The notes: generated by a model from the letters alone, not told the origin. DNA of 64,000 nt from Prorocentrum cordatum (GCA_963575745.1 CAUYUJ010016062.1:1-64000), one strand, 5' to 3'. Positions 51,290 to 61,035 are shown, counted from the stretch's first letter. A program made the numbers and translations.

Positions 51290-53950
51290 TCAACCTCGGC
51301 CACGGGGTGCGCTTGGCCTCGCGATGGTTGCGGGGCGGGCGACCTGGTGACGAACTGCACTTAGCACAGCTCGACAAGCTGCGGCGGAGATGGGGTGGTC
51401 AGGCAATGTGCGGAGAGCATCGTGCAGGTATGACGCATGGACACAAAGAATGAGCGAGTCGCGAGAGGGGGGAAGAAGCCCGAGACGGGCGATGGGACAG
51501 GAGGGCAGAGGGCGCTGGACAGCGAGAGTGAGGGCGCGACAGAAATGGGGACACCGCCAAGTATGGGAAAACCTGTGGGGCTCGGGGCACCCAAATATAC
51601 AAGGGTTCTGCTCTTGAAAGCGTGTTGGCGTGATCCACCCACCAGACAGAGTCTTGAGAACGGCAAAGGACCAGGCTGGAGGAAGGAAGGAGAGAGCGGC
51701 TCTCACATCGTCTCAAGGAACAGAGTCAATTTCGGCAACTTTATCTGGAAACCAACGATATAAGCGTTTGCGAAAAAGAACACGGAGACTGTCAGGATAA
51801 ACGTTAAGGAGAGCTTCTCGATAGAGGATACGTTTGGGGTGAAAAGCGTGCGGGGGAAGATGGGGGCGGGCTTGCTGGACGCCCCGAAGTGCACGGATGG
51901 CCTGGGGGAACAGAGGGTGGAGACAATGCCAGTCGGGAAAACCATTTGCTGCCGCCTCCAGGTTCAGGGCGAGCGCAGGTGCCTGCCAGAACTCAGGCCA
52001 AGGGCGCCCAGAGATGGCACGCGCAAGGGGATACTCCTCAGCGCAGGTTCGATGGAGCATCTTTGAGATCGGTTCCCAACAGGTAAACGTGAAAAGCGCA
52101 GCCCGAATAAGTTGAACAGCATTGAGGATCCACGAACTCGGGATTTTCGGACCGCCCCACTGGAATCAATTGCTCCACGATCCTTGGCTGAAGCAACAAA
52201 ACGGGAGGCGAAAGACCGATGCCAGCACGCTGTACTCACGCTGGCGAAGCTCTCGCGGGAGCACCTGGAATTGGCCGACATCGGACAGCGTGGTGGCCGC
52301 CCGTACATAATAGAGCGAAGCTGCTGTCGACGTCGGGGCTCCAGAGCGGCCGATGCTTTTCGAACGATCCAGGAATTTCTCGAACGGGCCAGTCCAAGAG
52401 GTCTCAGGAGTGACCCCAGGGCCGATCCAAATCCCAAGATACTTCACCATCGGAACAACGTCGATCGAGGTCCACCTGGGGACGAGGGAGGCGATGCGGG
52501 TCTCGTACATTCGTTTGAGCTCGTCAGTGAAGGGGCCCGCCAGGGGAACCAACTTGCATTTGGGAACTTCGAGGGTGAGGTGGGCGAGCTTCTGGGCGTT
52601 CTCGAAAACGTCGGCGAGGAAGGGGGGGGACTCCAGGCTCCTAAGCACCGCTCCCACATCATCAATCAACAGGCGAAACGAGCGCATGAATGGGTCCATG
52701 CCCCAAGCGAAGAGGGAGCCACTGGCGGGGCAGCCTTGTATGATGCCACTGAGCGCCTGAAAAAGCACGCTGGTGTGGCCGCCGATCGAGCCGACGCAGA
52801 CGACGTCCTGGTACAGAAACCGAAGAAAGGCCATGATCGGACCAGGAAGGTTCAGGCGTTGCGAAACCATGAAAAGCCAGTCCTGAGACAGAGAAGGAAA
52901 CGCCTGCCCGAAATCATGACATATCAAACTCGGAAGCGACGTCGTCGGCGAAGGCTGCATACTGAATACTCGGGCGAGTCCGTCGAGTTCGATGATGTTG
53001 TTCCCGAACTGGCGATGTGGTACGAAACCGTTCTGGGCGGGGTCAGTATATCGGGTGAGGGATCTCGTAAGCCCACGGATACAGAAGCCAGCCAAAATCT
53101 TGTTGTCGCAGTTCTTAAGGCCCAGGGGGCGGGTATCTCCAGCGGCGCGTATGATTCCACCTCCCAAACTGTCTCCTGGTTCCTCCCCTTTCGGAACGAA
53201 CACCCCCGTGAGGAAGTTAAACCCGTGCCAGAGCGGGTGGCCCTCCAGGACCCACTGGGGGCTCTCATACAAAATCCCAGCGCCGAGCGGAGCCTTCTGC
53301 CATGCGCTGTAGGGCAGCAGGTCGGGGCCTGGCGCGCTGCGACACAACCGGCGCAGGTATCGCTTGAAAGGGCCGAACGCCGGCGGCGACAGGGCGTCGG
53401 GCGGCATCGCGAGGTCGAAGCGATCCAGAAAAGCAGCGGCCGCTTCGCCATCGAAAGGTTTGGCACGAAACACAGGGGCCCAATGACTAGCCAGGGCGTC
53501 CAGGATTTTCCGAGGACGATTTTCAACATGTAACTCACCAGGGGTCCGAACTCCCGCAAGAGGCATCGTGTTTCCAAATGGGGCCGACAGACGGTCTCGT
53601 TTCCGTTGGCGAGCGGCACGCTGTCTCGCACGAAGCTGTCGGTTGGGGTTCATCACCGCGCCGTTCTCCGCCTGGAGCTTGCGCTCGGCGGACTGCGCCA
53701 CTGCCCAGTGGAGCTCATTCGAAAGCTGTGTGAACGCGGCGGGATCGGCGAGCGAGAGAGTGCGAGCGTGGTGGTCAAGCAGGAGGCGTTCACGACAAAG
53801 AGAATGAGAGCGATGGAGGAGGAGAGCAAGATCCCAATCACGACGAAATACCGCCCTAGCCATCCCCCGTATCATCAGATACTTCGCTAGAACACTATTC
53901 GGTCGTTTCAGAATGATAGTATTCCTCGCATGTTGAGCAGCAGCTTTCAT
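51290..53950 (-). pseudogene. LINE ORF2, reverse transcriptase and C-terminal part
   Basis: One frame covers the RT with only two TGA codons (52,166-52,168 and 51,713-51,715). Residue numbers from 53,950: thumb-entry motif APGPDLLPYSAW about 206-217, RPLGLKN 274-280, QNGFVPHR 306-313, block A HDFGQAF 345-351 (Asp346), block B GIIQGCPASG 402-411, block C IDD 429-431 (normally F/Y-A-D-D; both Asp kept), block D PKCKLV 463-468, VKYLGIWIG 502-510. After the second TGA comes a C-x3-C-x7-H-x3-C knuckle (CIFGCPEPHRFSHTWRC) typical of LINE C termini. It copies the element RNA into DNA at the target site. The loss of two stops would be needed for function, so this copy is inactive. Confidence 0.93.
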
Positions 53951-53967
53951 AAGGGATTTGCAGTAAT

Positions 53968-54954
53968 CAAGACGGAGAGGGGGAGAGAGATGATCGACAG
54001 GAGCCGCCCCGAACCGCCGACAAAAACTGCCGATACTCGTTAGTCAGGAAGATCTCCCGCGGGATAGGGCGCTCCGCAGGAGGAAGGGGAGGGCGCACCT
54101 GGATCGCTGCCGAACCCTCGACGCACCGCAGCGTGATCCGAGACCCTCGACGCGTGCAAAGCCTCGGGATGATCGACGACCTCGCCCCCAGTAGCGTACT
54201 GAGAGAGGACCCGTCCAGGGGCCGAACAAAACAGTCTGTCGATATGGGTAAGTTTTCGCTGGGCGTGATTGTAGTGAGAGGGGGCTGAAAGCTGAAACTC
54301 CACCATGCGGTCCAGAACGGGCTTCCAGGGCTGAGGAAGGGGAACGGGTTCAGGAAGAGAAGGGTCACGTTCGCCTCGAACAGGGATGGGGGCATGGGAG
54401 GGGAGGTTGAGGTCCCCCGTCACGTGCAGGACTCGGTTCAATTGGTCGTCAGCGGCCGCGTCAAGCTCCGAGGAGATCTGCTCCAGAACCGCCCTCTTCT
54501 CATCCGCAGACAGGCCGAAGTTGCGCACATTGAAATGCGAGGCCCAGGAGGTATCATTGGCAGCGCTGGTCTTCGCGTGTAATACTCGTCCAGGAACCAG
54601 GGGAACCGACATGGTAAGGGGGAGGGGGGGGCCTGTGCACTTCAGCCTGTCCTCAGAATAGGAAAAGGTGGGGATCAACGTCAACGCGCCGCCAGCGTTA
54701 GAGACGGAGTGGGGGGATAACTCAGCAGAGAAGGGGAGATTGAGCTGGTGCAGCAGATCGGCGACATCTGCAGGGTGGCCGTGCGTCTCTTGACCAGCAG
54801 TCCAGCCCTAAGAAGAGAGCGCAGATACCTGACCTTTCGCAATCTGATTGCGCGGTCATGGTGGAAAAGAGCACGGGCATTCCAGGTCACAACCCTCACT
54901 GGCGTGCAGGCCGGTGACGCGGATGCGGTTCCTGTCAGCAGAACGTGAGCTTGG
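53968..54954 (-). pseudogene. LINE ORF2, APE-type endonuclease part
   Basis: Starts directly after the ORF1 stop. Motifs in order: VVTWNARAL (Trp codon at 54,882-54,884), QETH (54,781-54,792) in a different frame after a shift near 54,810, GDLN (about 54,406-54,417), IDRLF, and SDH (54,132-54,140). A further frame change near 54,100 leads to PREIFLTNEYRQFL, and another near 53,960 to the RT frame. In this superfamily the domain nicks target DNA to prime reverse transcription; the Glu, Asp and His catalytic positions are all still present. No ATG is obvious, so translation by reinitiation or linkage to ORF1 is possible but unproven. Confidence 0.9.
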
Positions 54955-55998
54955 CTAGGAACACCACTCTGTCGGCTGCATGTTGCCGCAAATTGCAGCC
55001 ATGACCGATGCCTCGATGTCGGCGCGCTCGATGCCCGCGGCCGTGAGGTTGGCGGGGGACCATTGCACCGCGGGAGGCGAGGTCGTGGAGATCGGGGAGA
55101 TCTTGAGCAGCGGGCGCCAGTTGCACGAGACCTCGCCAGTGTCCACATCCTTGTAGAACTTCTTGTTGGGGTCGCGCTCACGCAGTAGCTGTGCAGCGGC
55201 CTTGAGCGCAATCTCCTTCTTGACCGCGCATGAAGTCTTGTCCGAGCCCACAAAGATGGGCCCAGGCTCATTCGCGACGCTGTTGGCCACGAGGCGGCGG
55301 AACTCCCCGCTGGCCAGCCGCATGTTGCCCAGGCACTGTTGAACTTTCCGAGCCGCGTAATTTGGGGTTCCTGCCATCTGCAACGCGAACTTGGTGCCCG
55401 TCGGGTCGCCCTTAATCTCGTAATCGTCGCTGGAGATGTTGCAAGAGGCGAGCCACTGGTCGAGGGCTGCTTCAGCACGAGCCATGGCGGTTTGAAGCTT
55501 GCACCTGATGATGATGATCGTCGGATCGGTGGGGCGGTTGAAGGACTGGTCGACCGACTTGGGCGCGGGGGTGGCCGTGCGGTCAAGCTCGAGTGCGGAT
55601 CGAATGTCGCGAAGCTCAGCCTCCACCTTGTGAATGCGCGATCCCTGGGACTTCTGAACGTGCTCGAGTGTGGCCATCCGTCCCTCCACAGATTTTGCGA
55701 TGTTGCCGCAGGTAGCAGACAAAGAGGACGTGAGAGTGGAGAGGCTGCTTGACATGGAAGATTGAGCGGCTTGAACAGAAGCAGTGAGCTCATCACGCAG
55801 AGCAGAAATCGCATCCCTGAGCTGCACGTTCGTGAGGGCCGCGTCGTCACACACCTCGAAGCCGTCCTCGTCTGTTTTTGATAGTTTGGCAGGCTGTCCG
55901 CGCTCGGGAGTGGAAATGCCTGTCGGGCCACCTGGTGACAGCTCGGAGGACGAGAGTGGAGTGGAAGGTCCTGAAGACGCTATCTTCGCCGCGGGCAC
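54955..55998 (-). CDS. LINE ORF1 protein (coiled-coil RNA-binding type)
   Basis: A 347-codon frame from a GTG; it is open back to a TAG at 56,104-56,106 with no ATG. The first ATG is at codon 82 (55,753-55,755), so the native start may have mutated. Residues 1-50 are Ser/Pro-rich. Residues 55-138 form a likely coiled coil (LRDAISALRDEL, then VEGRMATLEHVQKSQGSRIH). Residues 155-230 resemble an RRM-like fold, and 245-300 a C-terminal nucleic-acid-binding region (KKEIALKAAAQLLRERDPNK). The layout matches LINE-1-style ORF1 proteins, which coat the element RNA. The RRM call rests on layout, not on alignment. ORF1 itself shows no internal stop. Confidence 0.78.
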   Translation of the reverse strand: MPAAKIASSGPSTPLSSSELSPGGPTGISTPERGQPAKLSKTDEDGFEVCDDAALTNVQLRDAISALRDELTASVQAAQSSMSSSLSTLTSSLSATCGNIAKSVEGRMATLEHVQKSQGSRIHKVEAELRDIRSALELDRTATPAPKSVDQSFNRPTDPTIIIIRCKLQTAMARAEAALDQWLASCNISSDDYEIKGDPTGTKFALQMAGTPNYAARKVQQCLGNMRLASGEFRRLVANSVANEPGPIFVGSDKTSCAVKKEIALKAAAQLLRERDPNKKFYKDVDTGEVSCNWRPLLKISPISTTSPPAVQWSPANLTAAGIERADIEASVMAAICGNMQPTEWCS

Positions 55999-56168
55999 AG
56001 AATCTGCGAAGCGGCTCCCAAAAAAGGCGTGGCAGGGCCAAGGGAACTGGGCCGTGGGGCGATCTTGCCGCGGGCGCTGTGCCCCAAGCCGCTCGAGAGC
56101 AGGCTACGGACGGGCTCCGACCTAATCACTGGTTCTCGGGCGTCTATAGCCCTTCACAGCGACTAAGT
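55999..56168 (-). other. LINE 5' UTR / possible ORF1 N-terminal extension
   Basis: 170 bp between the leader and the GTG. The ORF1 frame remains open for the last 105 bp (reading PALEGLGAQRPRQDRPTAQF-like sequence) and is closed by TAG upstream. Confidence 0.6.
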
Positions 56169-56190
56169 CTTGAGCCAAAATGGCAACGGA
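56169..56190 (-). other. Relict dinoflagellate spliced leader
   Basis: The minus strand reads T, then CCGTT, then GCCATTTTGGCTCAAG. This matches the conserved 22-nt dinoflagellate leader (D-CCGTA-GCCATTTTGGCTCAAG) at 21 of 22 positions, the only change being A to T at position 6. It is the exact 5' terminus of the LINE, next to the target-site duplication. The simplest reading is that a capped, trans-spliced LINE mRNA was the template for this insertion. Confidence 0.92.
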
Positions 56191-56341
56191 CCTCCTAGTC
56201 CTCCTCCTCCTCTTCCTCGTCCTCCTCCTCCTCCTCCTCCTCCGCCTCCTCCTCTTCCTCCTCCTCGTCCTCGTCCTCGTCCTCGTCCTCCTCCCCTTGT
56301 TCCTCCTCCTCCTCCTCCTCCTCGTCCTCTTCCCCCTCCTC

Positions 56342-56410
<69 letters not shown>

Positions 56411-56585
56411 TTCGTCCTCGTCTTCGTCGTCCTCCTCCTCCTCCTCCCCCTCCTCGTCCTCCTCCTCCTCCTCCTCCTCCTCCTCTTCCTCCTCCTCCTC
56501 CTCCTCCTCCTCCTCCTCCTCCCCCTCGTCCTCCTCCTCCTCGTCCTCCTCGTCCTCCTCCTGTCCCTCCTCCTCCCCCCTCTCT
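56191..56585. repeat. TCC/GTCCTC tract, right flank of the LINE
   Basis: Begins with the second copy of the 19-bp duplication (56,191-56,209). Then CTCCTCGTC and a CTCGTC hexamer block (56,345-56,420). It and 51,185-51,257 were presumably one tract before insertion. Confidence 0.95.
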
Positions 56586-56854
56586 TACGTATGGTAGTAG
56601 TGGAGGAAAGTCGGCACATTGGAGAGGGAGGCGGACTGCAAGGACACACGAGCGGCGACCGTATCCGCATATGGTGTGTGTCCGCGCCCTCGCGGTCTGA
56701 GTTTCGGGGCGCGATCCCGCCGATACGCGGTCGCACGGATGCGCTCCGCGCGGGGCAACCCGCGAGCAAAACGCTCTGTATCCGCGGGGGCGCGGCCCAA
56801 GGGCCTGGTCCGCGAGGCCGTGGATCTGGATGTTTGTTTCGCCCACCTTTTTTT
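56586..56854. other. No gene recognised
   Basis: GC-rich unique spacer between TCC tracts. Confidence 0.5.
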
Positions 56855-57060
56855 CCTCCTCCGCGCGTCCTCCTCCTCCTCCTCCTCCTCCTCCTCCTCC
56901 TCCTCCTCCTCCTCCTCCTCCTCCTCCTCCTCCTCCTCTTCCTCCGTCTCCTTTTTTTCTTCCTGCTCCTCCGCCTCCTCCTCCTCCCTCCTCCTCCCCC
57001 TCTCCCTACTCTTCCTCCCCCTCCTCCCCCTCCGCCTCCACCCCCCCAGGCGAGGGCCCC
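56855..57060. repeat. TCC trinucleotide tract
   Basis: Pure CTC at 56,870-56,938, interrupted afterwards. Confidence 0.96.
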
Positions 57061-57429
57061 CTGGCAGACGACCGCCCCCTGGCGAGAGCGACGCGTGTGC
57101 GTCCGCCCTCGCGTCGGCGAGGCTGGCGATGAGGAGGGCGCGCGCCGCGCCCTCAACTCCGTCCGAAGGGAAACGAACGCGGCGCTGGGGCGAGGGCGAC
57201 ACATTGCCCTCGCGCGCGCGGAGTGCGCGCCCCCTCCTTTTCCCACCGCGCGCGCTGCAACGTCGACGCCAAAAACGTCCAGCGCTGCATGGGGCGCGTA
57301 GACTCCGCAATGCATTTCGATGGGTAAGGGGGTCGGTCCCGGACTGGATCGCTACCAGCTGGCAGGTGACAGGGTGAGAGCACATCATAGAAGGACACGG
57401 CCCTTCTAATCCGCATCCTGCACCCCCTT
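57061..57429. other. No gene recognised
   Basis: GC-rich, CGCGCG-rich sequence; overlapping frames on both strands without domains. Confidence 0.5.
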
Positions 57430-57600
57430 CGACTTATCCCCCTCTTCTTCCTGCTCCTCCTCTTCCCTCCCGGGCCGTTTCTCCTCCCTCCCTCTCTCCC
57501 GTCATTGGCGACCTAACTTCACGGGCTGCGGAGGGGGAGGAGGAGGGGGAGGAGGAGGAGGAGGAGGGGGAGGAGGAGGAAGGTGAATAACATGAAGAGA
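57430..57600. repeat. TCC tract facing a GGA tract
   Basis: CTCCTC-type sequence at 57,430-57,500 and GGAGGAGGGGGAGG at 57,530-57,582 could pair as a long imperfect hairpin. Confidence 0.85.
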
Positions 57601-58195
57601 AGGACGAGGAGGAACTCGGCAACGGCTGGAAAGATGCCGCCACAGTCGCTCGCGTGCAAACTGAATTCCAATCGATTTAGCAGTCAAGGTCGTCGGGGGG
57701 CGGCGCCACCTGCCTACGGCGCTCCCGCGCCTGAGCCCGGAGAGACTCAGCCACTTCCCGAGAGCTGAACCCAAACAGGGCAACGCCACGCTGAAGGTCG
57801 AACCCCGCCCCAACCCGGACCCTCCCACCCCCTCCCGCCGAAGCGGCCAGATCACCTCTGGAACGCGGCGGAGCGAGCGAGGGCGGGTCGTCCAGACCAA
57901 TCTGTGCTGAGAGGTGCTCTCGAGCAGGATCCGAAAACGCGGTAGACCGAGAAAAACCGAGAAGGAGGAGGAGGAGGGGGAGGAGGACTTTGCCTAGGAC
58001 GATGGCCCTCTCTCCGAACAGGCCCGAGGAGGAGGGGGAGGAGGAGGGGGAGGAGGAGGAGGAAGAGGGAGGAGAGGGGAGGAGGAGGGAGACGAAAAGG
58101 TGGAGGGAGAGGAGGACGACGCTCACGACCGTGAAAGGGTACGACCGCACTCGACGCGCACAAGAAAGAGGGGAACGAGTTAGGCGGGGCCGCAA
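57601..58195 (-). other. Non-repetitive frame of unknown origin, with GGA tract at 57,960-58,120
   Basis: The minus-strand frame 57,677-58,195 reads GLDDPPSLAPPRSRGDLAAS, then VGAGFDLQRGVALFGFSSRE on the gene-like side of a GGA tract. It might be a retroelement ORF1 relic or chance. No domain recognised. Confidence 0.2.
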
Positions 58196-58449
58196 GGGAG
58201 ATCCTCGTCCTCAGTTCCCTCCCCGCGCGCCTGCCTGGCCTCCACCTCCCGTCCCAGGGCCTCCAGGCCCTCGCGGCCGAGGCCGATCAGCGCGAGGCCC
58301 CTGATGAGGTCCACGGCGTGGAGTCCACGGCGGGGGCCTCGCGCACGCGGCCGCCGGACCTGGCGGCCTCCCTCGCCCTCGGGGGTCCCTGAAGTCCCTG
58401 GGACCAGGCGGAGAAAGAAAAAAAAAAAAGGGCCCACTCCCACTTTACT
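58196..58449. other. No gene recognised
   Basis: GC-rich with a GAAAGAAAAAAAAAAAAGGG run near 58,411-58,432. Confidence 0.5.
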
Positions 58450-59718
58450 TCAGGGGAGGGGTGCCCTACATACGCCATCGTCAGTCTCTGTGGATTCCGA
58501 TCGGCTGGATATCGTCCAGCACGAAACACGTCCAAGTAAAAGGTGCGGCCCCCAGAAGCCAAGGGCCGAGACCTCGAAGGCAGATTCCCCCGGTTCGTGC
58601 TGGAATGCGCCATGGCTCCGCATGCTGTGCAACAGAGCATCGTGTCATGAAACGTGAAACCATCTGACTCATACACATCATCCTGCTCCAAAGCGTGCCC
58701 CAGCTGGCACCAGGCTCCCAAGGTCGGGGGGGGGGGGGGGGCGGGATCTCCTGAGGCCATTCGCTAGGGCACCCCTGGGCCCTCCGCCTGGCCAGGAGCC
58801 CCTGGGCCTCCAGGCGCTCCCGACTCCGTCACAGAGGCCCCAGGGAAGGGCATCCCAGGACCAGCCAGCCATTCCAGTCCGACGCGATCATTCATGCACA
58901 GTTCCCTGCACTCCACTTGCTGGCTGGCGCAGAACATTCCAACACGGCGCACGAACTGCATATATCCTCTGATCAGGAGTCAGTCGTTCAAGGAGGCACG
59001 GAATTGCTCAGCTCCCTCCTTCGCAAGACGGTCGGCCTGAGAGTCCCCAAATCTCTGCAAGTCCGTGATACGTCCTTCTCTCACATCAGCCATCGAGGTG
59101 TGCGAGACATTTTAACAACTTGTATGCTTCCAGACGGTTCCCGATCTCGGCCCATCAGTGGGCCCGTGCCGACGAGACGCCAGCCGCCCCCGTGCAGCCG
59201 ACCGCGGCCGCACAGCCCACATAGAGGGAAACATTATGTGCTAGGACCGCCCTGCGAGACAACATAAGCACAGCAAAATCTTCTCCATCCCTCGCCAGTT
59301 GTTCTGGTGCTCCGAGGGAGGGCACAACTCCAAACAATGCAGCGAAAGTTCGACCTTGGCTGTCGAGCACCACGATTGCCCATCCCGCGGTCCTTAGTCC
59401 TGGAAGCATCCCTTCAAAATCCGAGCCATCCGTGAAAACGTGGGCCCCTTCAGGGACGAAGAAGGGCCCATCTTGAGGCCACTGCCAGTGGCGGGTGCAC
59501 GGGTCCAAGGGGTCTCGAGGAGGGGTCCTGACCCAGGACGCGGGACTGGGAAACACACATCCACAAAAAAAGCTCCCCCACCGAGGTCGGAAGATTTCCA
59601 ACTTGTCGAGCAACCTTCGCAACAACAGGATCCAGTTTCTCGCGGCGCTGGGAAGCGAAAACTACACATTGAAAACTGAGGTGGTACAGAGTGCCCTTGC
59701 CGTCACTGCAGGGGAGGA
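58450..59718 (-). pseudogene. Truncated LINE relic with RNase H domain
   Basis: Minus-strand fragments in three frames. Near 59,700: CSDGKGTLYHLSFQC, a CCHC-type remnant. 59,155-59,625: RNase H with FTDGS (first Asp; residues 64-68 of this frame), GWAIVVLDSQGR and GEDFAVLML (catalytic Glu at 115). The third position reads LYVGC where Asp is usual, so the site is broken. A TGA at 59,155 and a shift near 59,100 follow, then VSHTSMADVREGRITD and FGDSQADRLAKEG, the end of RNase H. Near 58,590-58,650 is HDTMLCCTACGAMAH, like a small zinc-binding tail. The 5' part is cut off next to a TCC tract on the sense strand. It differs from the 51-56 kb LINE, which has no RNase H. Confidence 0.85.
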
Positions 59719-59820
59719 GGACGAGGAGGAGGAGGAGGAATAGGAGGAGGAGGAGGAGTAGGACGAGGAGAAGCAGGAGGGGGACAGGCGAGGGGGAGTG
59801 GAGGAGGAGATGAGGGCGTG
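59719..59820. repeat. GGA trinucleotide tract
   Basis: GAG repeats on the plus strand at the 5' truncation point of the RNase H relic. Confidence 0.94.
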
Positions 59821-60051
59821 GGTGGAGGGAAGGGCGCCGCGATGCGCGACGCGCGTCCACCTTCGCGCACTCGCGCCCCCCCCCCCCACAGCAAGCGGAC
59901 AACGCGGGTGACAGCACCGACAGTGATCCCTCTCCGAAGCGGTTAAGAACCGCTGCTGGTCTTCGCCCCCACACCTTCCGTACCCATGTCGATGGCGCCA
60001 ATGATTCGCGCAGCAGCTTCCGCTCCCCCCCACTTCCCTACACGGATGCGC
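59821..60051. other. No gene; family C right-end fragment
   Basis: CACACCTTCCGTACCCATGT at about 59,970 is an isolated family C right terminus just left of family T copy 2. Confidence 0.5.
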
Positions 60052-60213
60052 CCCAAATAGGCAGACGGGGTCGGCGGACCGCGCCGCATCGCCAGTGCGC
60101 CGACGAAGTCGGCGATGCATCGGCGCCGACGGCGTGGAGAAATCCAGGCTCCACACCCCGGCCGCCGATGCGGCGCGATCCTCCGACCCCACCTGCTCGG
60201 AGCCCAGCTGGGA
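60052..60213. mobile_element. Family T element, copy 2
   Basis: Left GCCCCAAATAGGCAGACGGG then GTCGGCGGACCGC; right CCCACCTGCTCGGAGCCCAG then CTGGGAGGCC. Core GTCGGCGATGCATCGGCGCC. Confidence 0.75.
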
Positions 60214-60261
60214 GGCCTGGACCCCATCTCCGAAGAAAAAAACAGAAGACCTAAAAAAAAA

Positions 60262-60415
60262 TCTGAGCTCCACCGGATTTCTGGGATCGGTACTGTACCC
60301 TCCTCCCTGGCGCGCGAAGCGCCAAAGGCGGCATCAGAGGAACCGCTGGGGAAGCCGCGCGGACTTCCGGAGAATGAATGTTTATGTTTATGGCACTCGT
60401 TCTCCCGAATTCGGG
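60262..60415. mobile_element. Family I element, diverged copy
   Basis: GGATTTCTGGGATCGG, CCTCCCTGGCGCGCGAAGCG, then GCCGCGCGGACTTCCGGAG and ATGTTTATGTTTATGG. Confidence 0.6.
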
Positions 60416-60429
60416 GGGGTCTTGACTTT

Positions 60430-60639
60430 GGGCGCCCGAAGTGGCTACGGGAAAAGCGGGCACGATGCCCAACAGGAAAAACGCTGTCCCAAATTGACAG
60501 CGGCCGCGGTTGGGCAGGCGGCGCTGTGTCTCAAATGGACAACGTCCGCGGCGACGCCGGCAGTACGTCCTGTTCAACATCGGCGGGAACTGCTGTCGGT
60601 CTTGGCGCCCATGTTTTCCGTACCCGATTTGATCGTCCC
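60430..60639. mobile_element. Family C element, copy 5
   Basis: GGGCGCCCGAAGTGGCTACG left, TTTTCCGTACCCGATTTGAT then CGTCCCG right. The central GACAGCGGCCGCGGTTGGGC palindrome is partly eroded. Confidence 0.85.
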
Positions 60640-60647
60640 GAGATGAG

Positions 60648-60872
60648 AGGCCTCCTAGATGGGATCGGAAAAGACTACGTCGGTGGATCTCGCCGCGCCG
60701 CCGATACATCCGCGATGCATCGACGATACATCGGCGACGTGGGCGATGCGTCAGCGGCGTCGGCGTGGGGAAAATCGGGCTCCGCATCGGGCCGCATCGC
60801 CGATGCATCGCCGAAAGGACGCGATCCTCCGACCCCGTCTACTCCGACCCCAGCTGGGAGGCCCGGCCTATG
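60648..60872. mobile_element. Family T element, copy 3 (best)
   Basis: Left GGCCTCCTAGATGGGATCGG, right GTCTACTCCGACCCCAGCTG then GGAGGCC, TIRs of about 30 bp. The core has repeated CGATGCATCG and CGATACATCG. It sits between a complete family C copy and another family C right end. Confidence 0.82.
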
Positions 60873-61035
60873 GGCCCATCCTTTCCGCACCCGTCTTGAT
60901 CGTCCCGAAAGTTGCTGCTCCCCCGGATCTGTTAGGGGGCAGCAACTGGGAAGTCTTCGTCGGAAGGACGAACGGAAAAATGGAGCCCCAGCGGGGGGCT
61001 GCTACGTCGGAGCAGGCTGCGGATGGAGCGGCGGG

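Larger units (their letters stand above)
51258..56190 (-). mobile_element. Near-full-length APE-type LINE with a spliced leader at its 5' end
   Basis: A 4,933-bp minus-strand non-LTR retrotransposon. In transcription order: spliced-leader sequence, 5' UTR, ORF1 with coiled coil, APE endonuclease, reverse transcriptase, C-terminal zinc-knuckle-like motif and a very short 3' UTR. A 19-bp duplication flanks it. The 5' duplication joins directly to the first base of the leader and the 3' duplication follows CTGGCACGCTC. There is no poly(A) tail and no RNase H domain. ORF2 carries frame changes and stops, so this copy is dead but recent enough that all motifs are readable. Confidence 0.92.

Noticed and set aside
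52112-53533. 473-codon plus-strand frame
   Set aside because: Antisense shadow of the reverse transcriptase; only the minus strand gives RT motifs.
56122-57377. Frames of 370-400 codons around the TCC tracts
   Set aside because: Simple-sequence translation, no domain, all frames open.
58411-58432. Poly(A) tail of the RNase H relic
   Set aside because: The A run is on the plus strand while the relic is on the minus strand, so it would be poly(T) in sense orientation.
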